Shown in pieces: positions 47,959 through 56,056 of a stretch of 64,000 nucleotides of DNA. The position numbers and the translations under genes are program-made. This DNA comes from Nocardioides rotundus (GTDB lineage: Bacteria > Actinomycetota > Actinomycetes > Propionibacteriales > Nocardioidaceae), in the NCBI RefSeq assembly GCF_019931675.1, contig NZ_CP082922.1, positions 124,001-188,000 of the forward strand, read 5' to 3'. The stretch's first letter is position 1, and the number at the start of each line of letters is the position of its first letter. Under the pieces are notes generated by a model. It was given only the letters and a program-made list of their open reading frames with translations. It made no database searches and was not told where the DNA came from.

Positions 47959-47986
47959 GGTTCGTCGCCGTCGGCGGATCGGATGG
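47959..47986 (-). promoter_or_regulatory. SigK-type promoter of the molybdoenzyme gene
   Basis: On the minus strand a perfect CCATCC (47981-47986) is followed after 16 bp by CGAACC (47959-47964), 6 nt before ATG 47952. It overlaps the divergent enoyl-CoA hydratase promoter region. Confidence 0.7.
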
Positions 47987-47990
47987 CCCC

Positions 47991-47996
47991 TAGGGT
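47991..47996 (+). promoter_or_regulatory. Probable -10 element, leaderless start of the enoyl-CoA hydratase gene
   Basis: TAGGGT lies 6 nt before ATG 48003. It is only 5 bp from the -35 of the divergent SigK promoter. Confidence 0.5.
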
Positions 47997-48002
47997 GAGC
48001 CC

Positions 48003-48749
48003 ATGACCGAACTCGTGCACTACGACACCGCCGACCTGGTCGCGACCATCACCCTGGACAGCCCGCACAACCGCAACGCGCTGTCCCGGCAGCTGGTCTC
48101 CGAGCTGTTCGGCCACCTCGAGCGGGCGGCGGCCGACGAGGACGTGCGGGTCGTGCTGGTGCGCTCCGCGGACCGGGTCTTCTGCTCCGGCGCCGACCTC
48201 GGCGAGGCCAGCACCGACGGGATGGAGGAGGGCGCCCGGCGGATCGTGGACCTCCAGCGGCTCGTGGTCTCGATGGACAAGCCGGTCGTCACCCGGGTCG
48301 ACGGGCCGGTGCGCGCCGGCGGGATCGGGCTGGTCGCGGCCAGCGACATCGCGCTGTGCGCGGAGGAGGCGAACTTCGCACTCACCGAGGTGAAGCTCGG
48401 CCTCGCGGCGGCGATCATCTCCCTCACCGTCCATCAGCGGATGACGCCGCGGGGCGCGGCGCTCACCACCCTCGGCGGCGAGGTCTTCGGCGGCGCCGAG
48501 GCCGCGGCGTACGGACTGGTGACCGAGGCGGTGCCCGCCGGCGAGCTGGAGGGCCGGGTGGCCGAGGTGTGCGCCAGCCTGGCCACCGGCGCGCCGCAGG
48601 GGCTGCGGGAGTCCAAGCGGATCCTCAACGCCGATCTGGTGCGGCGGATCGACGAGTACGGCGCCGAGATGGCCGCGACATCCGCGCGGCTCTTCGCCTC
48701 CGAGGAGGCCCGCACCGCGATGCAGGAGTTCCTCTCCCGCAAGCGCTGA
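48003..48749 (+). CDS. Enoyl-CoA hydratase/isomerase family protein
   Basis: 248 residues, one crotonase domain. VFCSGADLGEA is the oxyanion loop, GPVRAGGIGLVAASDIALC the second loop, LTEVKLGLAAAI the third. One of the two catalytic Glu positions (between 105 and 145) reads as Glu in LTEVKLG; the other (usually in GGG-x-E) is replaced by Gly-Leu, so it may not be a standard hydratase. Single gene. Substrate unknown. Confidence 0.85.
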   Translation: MTELVHYDTADLVATITLDSPHNRNALSRQLVSELFGHLERAAADEDVRVVLVRSADRVFCSGADLGEASTDGMEEGARRIVDLQRLVVSMDKPVVTRVDGPVRAGGIGLVAASDIALCAEEANFALTEVKLGLAAAIISLTVHQRMTPRGAALTTLGGEVFGGAEAAAYGLVTEAVPAGELEGRVAEVCASLATGAPQGLRESKRILNADLVRRIDEYGAEMAATSARLFASEEARTAMQEFLSRKR

Positions 48750-48761
48750 GGAGCGCCGGGC

Positions 48762-48789
48762 AACCATCCGGGGTGTCCCGCCGGTAGAA
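48762..48789 (+). promoter_or_regulatory. Possible ECF-type promoter of the SigE-family gene
   Basis: CAACC (48761-48765) and GGTAGAA (48783-48789) are spaced like an ECF promoter, 35 bp before the ATG with its ribosome binding site. Autoregulation is a guess. Confidence 0.3.
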
Positions 48790-48824
48790 GGGGCATGGGC
48801 ACCCTGACAACGGAGGCGAGGTCG

Positions 48825-49313
48825 ATGACCGGCAGCACCGTCTTCGAGGAGTTCGTGGCCGCGCGCTCGACGGCGCTGCTGCGAACGGCGTACCTCCTCA
48901 CGCGCGACCACGGACAGGCCGAGGACCTGCTGCAGACCGCGCTGACCAAGGCCTACCTCGCCTGGCAGCGGATCGACGGCGACCCCGAGCCCTACGTCCG
49001 CCGGATCCTGGTCACCACCTACGCCTCGTGGTGGCGGCGGAAGTGGAACGGCGAGATGCCCACCGAGGAGCTCCCCGAGGAGGGCCGCCAGAACGACCGG
49101 ATCGGCGAGGACGGCGACCTGTGGGCGGCAATGGGCCGGCTCCCGCGACGGCAGCGCGCGGTGGTCGTGCTCCGCTACTTCGAGGACCTGACCGAGGCCC
49201 AGACCGCCGACCTGCTCGGGATCTCCGTCGGCACCGTGAAGAGCCAGACCAGCAAGGCACTCGCCAAGCTGCGCATCGACCCGTCCCTCGCGACGGAGGG
49301 AGACCCGGCATGA
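48825..49313 (+). CDS. SigE-family ECF sigma factor
   Basis: 162 residues from ATG 48825, chosen because GGAGG lies 8 nt upstream; ATG 48795 would add ten residues. FEEFVAARSTALLRTAYLLT and LTRDHGQAEDLLQTALTK are sigma-2; LPRRQRAVVVLRYFEDLTEA and ISVGTVKSQTSKALAKLR are sigma-4. The SigE group (TIGR02983) is expanded in actinobacteria. It overlaps the next gene by 4 bp (ATGA), the usual coupling to an anti-sigma or sensor partner. Confidence 0.88.
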   Translation: MTGSTVFEEFVAARSTALLRTAYLLTRDHGQAEDLLQTALTKAYLAWQRIDGDPEPYVRRILVTTYASWWRRKWNGEMPTEELPEEGRQNDRIGEDGDLWAAMGRLPRRQRAVVVLRYFEDLTEAQTADLLGISVGTVKSQTSKALAKLRIDPSLATEGDPA

Positions 49314-50629
49314 ACACCATGGAGGACCTGCGCGCCACGCTCGCGCAGCACAGCGGCGACCTGCACGACGAGACCGGTACGGCGGCCCGCGTCGGCGCGG
49401 TCCGCTCCCGCGCCCGCGCGGTGCGCCGCCGACGGGCCGCAGCGGTGGGCGTCGCCGCCGTGCTGGGCGCCGGACTGGTCGGAACCCTCGGCCCCGAGCC
49501 GGCCCAGCCCGCCGGCCGGACCCTCGGTGACGAGGTCGCCCCACGGACCCTGACGTCCCTGGGCTACGACTTCCGCTTCACCCGGGGAGTGCAGTCCGAG
49601 GACGGCGATGAGCGACTGGAGCTGCGGCTCGCGCCGAGCGACCGACCGCGGCTGGTGTCGTGGTCCGGCTCGGAGGGTGCGCGGCTGACTGGGGCCGGGC
49701 AGCAGCTCGGCGGCCGCGGCACGCTGACCGACCCGGGGTTCGATGACTTCACCCTGGTGGAGCCGGGCGAGCCCTTCCGCGGCCGGCTGCGTGACCCCGA
49801 CGGGGACCCGATGGCGTTCGCCGTCTACGACCTCGCGTCCGCCGCTCCGGGGATCACCCGGGACGGGGTCACCCTGCGCGAGCAGGTGGCCGGGGCGGAG
49901 CTGCTGGGCGGCGAGATCGGCGCGCCCGGCGACGGGGAGGTCTCGGCCCGGGTCCGGCTGCCGGAGGGCAACCTGAGTCTGGCGACGGTCTGCCGCGCAC
50001 CGGAGGGGACGGAGCTGACCACGCTGGTGGACGGGATCCGGATCGGTGCGGAGCCCTGCACCGGGCAGCCGCAGTGGGACCTGACGCCGTCGTCGACCAT
50101 GGGCAGCGACCTCGGGCGGGAGTACGGCCCCGGGTCACCCCTGGCCGGCGTGGATCCGGGCGACGAGGTCACGATCACCGTCCGCGCACACCGCCGCGGC
50201 GAGAGTGCGCCGATCACCGGGAGCGACGTACGCGTCGGCGTCGGGGCGTATGCGGCCGCCGAGTCCGCCACCGGGCTGCCCGGCCGGCTGGCCGGGACGG
50301 TGCCGGAGTACGTCGAGCTCGACGGCCGCCTGTGGCGGCTGGCCGACGCCCCGATGACCGGTCGCGGCGAGCAGGAGGTCTCGGTCGACCTGGATCGCGA
50401 GGAGCCCGTGCTGCTGGGCAGCTTCGGCTCCACCAGTGAGCTCGGGGCGCGGGTGGTCACCACCGTCGACGGCGCCGAGGTCGGTGGCATGGGCGGCAGC
50501 TACGGCGGGCCGTGGGCGACCCAGGAGGGTGTGCTCCGTCCGGGGACCGGGACCTATGCGGCTCGGTGGGCGGGCCAGACGCCTGCCGACGGGGTTCTCG
50601 GGATCAGCGTCTACGAGCGCGTCGAGTGA
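49310..50629 (+). CDS. Single-pass membrane protein, probable partner of the SigE-family factor
   Basis: 439 residues from ATG 49310. Cytoplasmic N-terminus of about 40 residues rich in Arg (RSRARAVRRRRAAA), one transmembrane helix (about 44-62), then a large outside region of beta-rich repeats with no domain I recognise. The layout (short inside segment, TM, large outside domain, coupled to a sigma gene) fits a sensor/anti-sigma factor, but no zinc anti-sigma motif is seen. Confidence 0.7.
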   Translation: MNTMEDLRATLAQHSGDLHDETGTAARVGAVRSRARAVRRRRAAAVGVAAVLGAGLVGTLGPEPAQPAGRTLGDEVAPRTLTSLGYDFRFTRGVQSEDGDERLELRLAPSDRPRLVSWSGSEGARLTGAGQQLGGRGTLTDPGFDDFTLVEPGEPFRGRLRDPDGDPMAFAVYDLASAAPGITRDGVTLREQVAGAELLGGEIGAPGDGEVSARVRLPEGNLSLATVCRAPEGTELTTLVDGIRIGAEPCTGQPQWDLTPSSTMGSDLGREYGPGSPLAGVDPGDEVTITVRAHRRGESAPITGSDVRVGVGAYAAAESATGLPGRLAGTVPEYVELDGRLWRLADAPMTGRGEQEVSVDLDREEPVLLGSFGSTSELGARVVTTVDGAEVGGMGGSYGGPWATQEGVLRPGTGTYAARWAGQTPADGVLGISVYERVE

Positions 50630-50750
50630 GGGTCAGCCTCGCTTGATCCAGGGCGTGGCGTCTCGACGGTCGTGCCGATGCCTGGGTCGGTGCGGGAGGG
50701 GAGTAACCTTCTCTGTTCGGTGATTTCCACGGGGGAGAGGCAGGCGAGGG

Positions 50751-52916
50751 GTGAACGAGGAGCTCGTCGAGCGCGAGGTCGCGACGGAGCAGGACTTCGT
50801 CGACAAGGTCTACGTGCAGCTGGACAGGTCGGCGGCCAACGCGCAGGCGCTGGCCAAGGAGGGGCACGGCCGCGGCCGGCTCGGCCACGAGGGCGGCCTG
50901 GTCGAGCGGGACGCGATGGTCTTCCAGGCGGCCCGCCGGATCGCCCAGCTGGACGCCGCCCACGAGGGGCTGGTCTTCGGCCGGCTCGACCTGGACCCCG
51001 AGCTCGACGACGAGCCCCGCTACATCGGCCGGATCGGCCTGCGCGACGACCAGCGCGACTCGCTGCTGGTGGACTGGCGGGCGCCCGCGGCCGCGAGGTT
51101 CTACCAGGCGACCGCGGCCACGCCGCAGGGTGTCGTACGCCGTCGCGTGCTGCGCTCCGCCGGCCGCCAGGTCCTCGGCGTGGAGGACGAGCTGCTCGAC
51201 GACTCCGTCGAGACCGACCTGCCGATCGTCGGCGAGGGCGCGCTGATGGCGCAGCTCTCCCGGGCGCGGGACCGGTCGATGCACTCGATCGTGGCGACCA
51301 TCCAGGCCGAGCAGGACGAGGCGATCCGCGCGCCCGGCAAGGGCGTCGTGTCCATCTCCGGCGGGCCCGGCACCGGCAAGACCGTGGTGGCGCTGCACCG
51401 GGCGGCGTACCTCCTCTACAACGACCGCCGCCGCTACGAGACCGGCGGCGTGCTCGTCGTCGGCCCGAGCGGGGTCTTCATGCGCTACATCGAGCGGGTG
51501 CTGCCCTCGCTGGGCGAGACCGCGGTGGCGCTGCGCTCGCTCGGGGAGGTCGTCGGCGGCATCCGCGCCACCCGGCACGACGAGCCGGCGGTCGCCGACA
51601 TCAAGGGCGACGCCCGGATGGCCGAGCTGATGCGCCGTACCGCGCGCCAGCAGGCTCCCGGCTCCCCGCAGGAGTTCCGCGTCTTCTACCGCGACGACAC
51701 CCTGGTGCTGGACCGGGCCCTGCTCGGCCGGCTCCGCCGCCAGCTGATGAGCCAGGGCCGGCGGAACCGGCAGCTGCCGAGGGTCGCCTCCACGCTGCTC
51801 GACCAGCTCTGGAAGCAGGTCACGGGCGCGCGCGGGCGCGAGCGCGGGCGGGAGTCCTTCACCGACGAGATGCTCGGCCGCCGCGACTTCGTCGAGTTCG
51901 CGCTGGCCTGGTGGCCGCCGCTGACCGCCGAGCAGGTCTTCGGCTGGCTGCGCGACCCGGAGTTCCTCGCCCGCGTCGGCGAGGGCGTCGTGACACCCGA
52001 GGAGCAGCGGCTGCTGCTGAAGTCGTGGACCGCCGGGGACCTCTCGGTGGAGGACGTCCCGCTGATCGACGAGCTGCGCTACGCGCTCGGCGACGTTCCG
52101 GAGCGGCACGAGGACCAGCACGAGCTGGACGATCACGTCGGTGGCGACCTGCAGGAGCTCACCACCGCCTCGGACCGGGAGTACGCCCCCGCCGGCCGCC
52201 CGTGGACCCCGCCCACGCACCGGATCGAGGACGACGGCTACGCCCACGTGCTGATCGACGAGGCGCAGGACCTCACGCCGATGCAGTGGCGGATGGTCGG
52301 CCGCCGCGGCCGCACGGCGTCGTGGACCATCGTCGGCGACCCGGCGCAGTCCTCCTGGCCGCGGCCCGAGGAGGCGGCCGCCGCCCGCGCGGAGGCGCTG
52401 GAGGGCAAGGAGGAGCACGCCTTCCACCTGTCCACCAACTACCGCAACTCCGCGGAGATCTACGAGTACGCCGCGGCCTACGCCGACCGGGTCGGGCTGG
52501 ACGCCGACCTGCCGGACGCGGTCCGCCGTACCGGCGAGGCGCCGCGCGAGGTCGAGGCCGGCGACGGCCTGGAGGAGGCCGTGCGCGCCGCGGTCCGCGA
52601 GACCGCGGAGGCCGTCTCCGGCACGGTCGGGGTCGTCGTACCCGTCGCCCGCCGCGCGGAGGTCAACGGCTGGCTCGCCTCCTGGCCCGAGCTCGCCGAC
52701 GACGCTCCGTCCGCGCGGGCCTCGATCGACTCCTCGGTCCCGCCGTCGGGCACCGACCGGGTCGTCGTGCTCACCGGCCTGGACACCAAGGGCCTGGAGT
52801 TCGACGGCATCGTGGTCGTCCGCCCGACCGAGATCGAGGAGGAGTCGGCCACCGGCCGCGCCACGCTCTACGTCGTCCTCACCCGCGCCACGCAGCTCCT
52901 GACGACCGTCTCCTGA
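50751..52916 (+). CDS. HelD-type RNA polymerase-associated ATPase
   Basis: 721 residues from GTG 50751. The UvrD-like split motor has Walker A ISGGPGTGKTVVALH near residue 205 and Walker B VLIDEAQDLTPMQW near 503, plus VIVGDPAQS-like WTIVGDPAQSSW and a C-terminal UvrD_C part (VLTGLDTKGLEFDGIVVV). The N-terminal coiled-coil arm is short (about 60 residues), as in class II actinobacterial HelD/HelR. These remove stalled RNA polymerase from DNA and can protect against rifampicin. Upstream a TAACCT may be the -10; no RAE-like palindrome was found. Confidence 0.88.
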   Translation: MNEELVEREVATEQDFVDKVYVQLDRSAANAQALAKEGHGRGRLGHEGGLVERDAMVFQAARRIAQLDAAHEGLVFGRLDLDPELDDEPRYIGRIGLRDDQRDSLLVDWRAPAAARFYQATAATPQGVVRRRVLRSAGRQVLGVEDELLDDSVETDLPIVGEGALMAQLSRARDRSMHSIVATIQAEQDEAIRAPGKGVVSISGGPGTGKTVVALHRAAYLLYNDRRRYETGGVLVVGPSGVFMRYIERVLPSLGETAVALRSLGEVVGGIRATRHDEPAVADIKGDARMAELMRRTARQQAPGSPQEFRVFYRDDTLVLDRALLGRLRRQLMSQGRRNRQLPRVASTLLDQLWKQVTGARGRERGRESFTDEMLGRRDFVEFALAWWPPLTAEQVFGWLRDPEFLARVGEGVVTPEEQRLLLKSWTAGDLSVEDVPLIDELRYALGDVPERHEDQHELDDHVGGDLQELTTASDREYAPAGRPWTPPTHRIEDDGYAHVLIDEAQDLTPMQWRMVGRRGRTASWTIVGDPAQSSWPRPEEAAAARAEALEGKEEHAFHLSTNYRNSAEIYEYAAAYADRVGLDADLPDAVRRTGEAPREVEAGDGLEEAVRAAVRETAEAVSGTVGVVVPVARRAEVNGWLASWPELADDAPSARASIDSSVPPSGTDRVVVLTGLDTKGLEFDGIVVVRPTEIEEESATGRATLYVVLTRATQLLTTVS

Positions 52917-52929
52917 GCGGGGCGGCCCC

Positions 52930-52980
52930 GGACCGTGTGGGTTCGGGGCCATCAGATGACTCCGATCCCACACGGTCGGC
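52930..52980. repeat. 51-bp palindromic element, copy 1
   Basis: Outer arms GGACCGTG and CACGGTC, inner arm TGGGTTCG paired to CGATCCCA (one mismatch), and a loop holding CATCAGATGACTC. It starts 13 bp after the helD stop. It has the same length and plan as the copy at 54023. Confidence 0.85.
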
Positions 52981-53045
52981 CGACTTCTCCACAGATCGCG
53001 ACCGACCCCTCCCGCCGACCCGTGCGGGAGGGCAGCATCAGAGGG

Positions 53046-54077
53046 GTGCCCCGAACCCGCCGTCGACCGAGCCGCCTCGACGAGGTGGCCCTGCGCCGCC
53101 TGCTCCGGCAGCAGTCCGGGGTGATCGCGAGACGTCAGGTCAGGGAGCTGGGCGGGACGCAGGTCGACATCAGGCCGCGCCTGCGCCGTCGGGAGTGGGT
53201 GGCCGTCCATCCGGGGGTGTACGTCGACCACACCGGGACGCCGACCCGGCGGCAGCGGGAGTGGGCCGCGGTCCTGCTGCACTGGCCGGCGGCCCTGCAC
53301 CGGGAGAGCGCGTTGGCGGCCCATGGCCTGGAGCGGGACCGGACCCCCACGAAGGGACCCGACGTGGTGCACGTGGTCGTGGACGCGGCGCGCACTCCGG
53401 CCCCCACCCCGGGGATCGTGGTCGAGCGCGTCCGCGATGCCGCGCGCTGGGTGGAGTGGAACCGTCGCCCGCCGCGGGTCAGGCTGGACTTCGCACTGCT
53501 GAAGGTAGCGGCCGGCCGGGATGAGGCCGGCGCCGTCGCCGTACTCGCCGACGCGGTGCACCAGGGGCTGACCACGGCGGCACGCCTGGCGTCCACGCTG
53601 CGCGACCTGACCCGGTTGCCGGGCCGCGGCCGGCTGCTCGCGCTGCTCGACGACGTCGCCAGCGGGGCGCGCTCGGTGCTCGAGCAGCGCTACCTCCGCG
53701 ATGTCGAGCGGGCTCACGGCCTGCCCGCCGGTGAGCGCCAGTGCCGGGAGGTCACGGAGACGGGGACGGTGTTCCGCGATGTGCGGTACGACGACCAGCG
53801 GCTCCTCGTCGAGCTCGACGGCGCCTTCGGGCACCGGGACAGCGAGGACCGCTGGGGCGACCTGGACCGTGACCTCGTGGCCGCCGAGGGGAACGACCTG
53901 ACCCTGAGGGCCGGCTGGGCCCAGGTGCTCGACCCGTGTCGACTGGCCGGGATCGTCGGGCGGATCCTTCAACGCCGCGGTTGGGACGGGTCGCCGACGC
54001 CGTGCGGGCCCGGTTGCCCGCTGGACCGTGCAAGCGGTGAGACATCAGATGACTCACCGGCTTCACGGTCGGCGTGA
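53046..54077 (+). CDS. DUF559/AbiEi-like protein bracketed by 51-bp palindromes
   Basis: 343 residues from GTG 53046; upstream in-frame codons lie in the palindrome. The N-terminal 60 residues are Arg-rich with a winged-helix look (LRRLLRQQSGVIARRQVRELGG, the 'AbiEi antitoxin' head). The C-terminal half has the Vsr/DUF559-like restriction-endonuclease fold (VELDGAFGHRDSEDRWGDLDRDLVAAEG). Ending residues come from the second palindrome. Such genes are multicopy in actinobacteria, role unknown. No toxin gene is adjacent. Confidence 0.7.
   Translation: MPRTRRRPSRLDEVALRRLLRQQSGVIARRQVRELGGTQVDIRPRLRRREWVAVHPGVYVDHTGTPTRRQREWAAVLLHWPAALHRESALAAHGLERDRTPTKGPDVVHVVVDAARTPAPTPGIVVERVRDAARWVEWNRRPPRVRLDFALLKVAAGRDEAGAVAVLADAVHQGLTTAARLASTLRDLTRLPGRGRLLALLDDVASGARSVLEQRYLRDVERAHGLPAGERQCREVTETGTVFRDVRYDDQRLLVELDGAFGHRDSEDRWGDLDRDLVAAEGNDLTLRAGWAQVLDPCRLAGIVGRILQRRGWDGSPTPCGPGCPLDRASGETSDDSPASRSA
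54023..54073. repeat. 51-bp palindromic element, copy 2
   Basis: Same outer arms (GGACCGTG, CACGGTC) and loop (CATCAGATGACTC) as copy 1, but the inner arms are changed together to CAAGCGGT and ACCGGCTT, which still largely pair. It supplies the last 17 codons of the DUF559-like gene and ends 4 bp before its stop codon ends. Confidence 0.85.
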
Positions 54078-54082
54078 GGTCC

Positions 54083-54088
54083 TAGGGT
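54083..54088 (+). promoter_or_regulatory. Probable -10 element, leaderless start of the anthranilate synthase-like gene
   Basis: TAGGGT lies 6 nt before ATG 54095; no ribosome binding site. Confidence 0.55.
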
Positions 54089-54094
54089 TTCCCC

Positions 54095-56056
54095 ATGAGC
54101 AGTCCCGTCGATGCCCGCGCCCTCCTCGCAGAGCTGACGGGGCGGTCGGCGTGGGCGATCATCCGCCGCAAGGCCGCGCCGACGGTGGGTCTCATCGCGG
54201 GGACGCCGGAGCGGCTGGAGTCGCTGACCGACATCCCGCTGGAGGAGGGGGTGCCGGAGCCGGGCCGCAACGTCGATCGCCTGGTCGCCGTACCCTTCCG
54301 ACAGGTCCGCGAGCGCGGCTTCGAGGCGATCGACGACGACACCCCGCTGGTCGCGATCGCGATCGACGAGGAGCACGAGGTCGCCGTCGACGACCTGCTC
54401 GCCGCGCTGCCCGACGAGGAGGTGGACTTCACCGACCGGGGCGGCTTCGAGCTTGACGACGAGGAGTACGCCGGCATCGTCGAGGCGATCATCCGCGACG
54501 AGATCGGGCAGGGCGAGGGCGCCAACCTGGTGATCGGGCGGCACTACCGCGCCCAGGTCGCGGACTGGGACGCGGCCAAGGCGCTCACCGTCTTCCGCCG
54601 GCTGTTGGAGCGGGAGCGGGGTGCCTACTGGACCTTCGTGGTCTTCACCGGGGAGCGCTACCTGATCGGCGCGACCCCCGAGCGGCACGTCAGCGTGACG
54701 CCGGCGGCCGACGGGTCCGACGTACGGATGAACCCGATCTCCGGCACCTTCCGGGTCCCGCGCCTGACCGGCGCGAGCAGCGATCGCGCCACCGCCGACA
54801 CGCTGTCGCCGGAGGAGCAGGAGCTCAAGGAGCGACTGCTGGAGTTCCTCGCCGACGAGAAGGAGATCTACGAGCTCTTCATGGTGGTGGATGAGGAGCT
54901 GAAGATGATGTGCGAGGTCTGCCACGAGGGCGGCCAGGTGCTCGGCCCGTTCCTCAAGCCGATGACGCACCTCATCCACACCGAGTACCTCCTCGCCGGG
55001 CGCAGCCACCAGGATCCCCGCGAGATCCTGCGGGACACCATGTTCGCGGCCACCGTCACGGGCGCACCCGTGGAGAACGCCTGCCGGCTGATCGCCGACT
55101 ACGAGCAGGAGGGGCGCGGCTACTACGCGAGCGCGCTCGCGCTGTTCGGCCGTGACCGCGAGGGGCGGGCCACGATGGACAGCCCGATCCTCATCCGTAC
55201 GGCGGACGTCGACGTGGACGGGAACCTGAAGGTGACCGCCGGTGCGACCCTGGTCCGCGACTCCGACCCGGACTACGAGACCGCGGAGACCCACGCGAAG
55301 GCCGGCGGCATCCTGTCCGCCTTCGGGCTGGTCGACCGCGCGCCCGGCTCCGGCGAGGCGGCGGCCGGGCTGGCCCGGGACGAGGACGTGCAGCTCACGC
55401 TGGGCTCTCGGAACCAGCGACTGAGCCGGTTCTGGCTGACCGAGCAGGCCGAGACTCCCGTCGACCCCGGGGTCGCGGGCAAGCGGGTGGTGATCCTGCA
55501 CGGCGAGGACGACTTCGTGAACATGCTGCGCCACGTCTTCGGAGTGCTCGGCCTGGACAGCGAGGTGGTGCGGCACGAGGACTACGTCACCGGCGCCTTC
55601 GACGGGGCCGACCTGGTCGTGATCGGGCCCGGGCCGGGCGACCCCCGTGACGGCGACCACCCCAAGATCGCGTCTTTCCGCCGCGCCGTCGACGACGTGC
55701 TCGCCTCGGGGCAGCCGTTCCTCGCGGTCTGCCTGGGACACCAGACCCTGGCCGAGCGGCTGGGGATCCCGCTGGCGTTCAAGGACATCGTCTTCCAGGG
55801 CACCCAGTCCGCCGTCCGCGTGGCGGGTCGCCGCGAGCGGGTCGGCTTCTACAACACCTTCGTCGCGCGCCCGGACGGGCCGCTCCCCGAGGGGGTCAGC
55901 GTCGAGGCCGACGAGGAGTCCGGCGACGTGCACGTGCTGCGCGGCCCGCACTACACCGGCATCCAGTTCCACGCCGAGTCGATCCTCACCGAGCGCGGCT
56001 TCGACCTGCTCGACGAGATCGTGCGGGATCTGCTCGAGCGTGAGACCGTCGACTAG
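54095..56056 (+). CDS. PhzE-like fused anthranilate/ADIC synthase
   Basis: 653 residues. Residues 1-430 are a chorismate-binding synthase (NPISGTFRVP near 213, FMVVDEELKMMCEVCHEGG near 263, TMFAATVTGAPVENACR near 310). Residues 460-650 form a fused glutamine amidotransferase (LAVCLGHQTLAERLG with the nucleophile near 548, IQFHAESI near 627). The order and motif wording match PhzE (2-amino-2-desoxyisochorismate synthase) more closely than TrpE-TrpG. No phz or trp gene is adjacent. It may supply anthranilate or ADIC to an unlinked pathway. Confidence 0.85.
   Translation: MSSPVDARALLAELTGRSAWAIIRRKAAPTVGLIAGTPERLESLTDIPLEEGVPEPGRNVDRLVAVPFRQVRERGFEAIDDDTPLVAIAIDEEHEVAVDDLLAALPDEEVDFTDRGGFELDDEEYAGIVEAIIRDEIGQGEGANLVIGRHYRAQVADWDAAKALTVFRRLLERERGAYWTFVVFTGERYLIGATPERHVSVTPAADGSDVRMNPISGTFRVPRLTGASSDRATADTLSPEEQELKERLLEFLADEKEIYELFMVVDEELKMMCEVCHEGGQVLGPFLKPMTHLIHTEYLLAGRSHQDPREILRDTMFAATVTGAPVENACRLIADYEQEGRGYYASALALFGRDREGRATMDSPILIRTADVDVDGNLKVTAGATLVRDSDPDYETAETHAKAGGILSAFGLVDRAPGSGEAAAGLARDEDVQLTLGSRNQRLSRFWLTEQAETPVDPGVAGKRVVILHGEDDFVNMLRHVFGVLGLDSEVVRHEDYVTGAFDGADLVVIGPGPGDPRDGDHPKIASFRRAVDDVLASGQPFLAVCLGHQTLAERLGIPLAFKDIVFQGTQSAVRVAGRRERVGFYNTFVARPDGPLPEGVSVEADEESGDVHVLRGPHYTGIQFHAESILTERGFDLLDEIVRDLLERETVD

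Noticed and set aside
50630..50750. Rifampicin-associated element upstream of helD
   Set aside because: No GGGGCTTGC-type palindrome found in the leader; HelR-like regulation cannot be claimed.
50672..53524. 950-residue frame overlapping helD
   Set aside because: Same-strand shadow of helD; Arg/Gly-rich, no domains, while the helD frame has Walker motifs.
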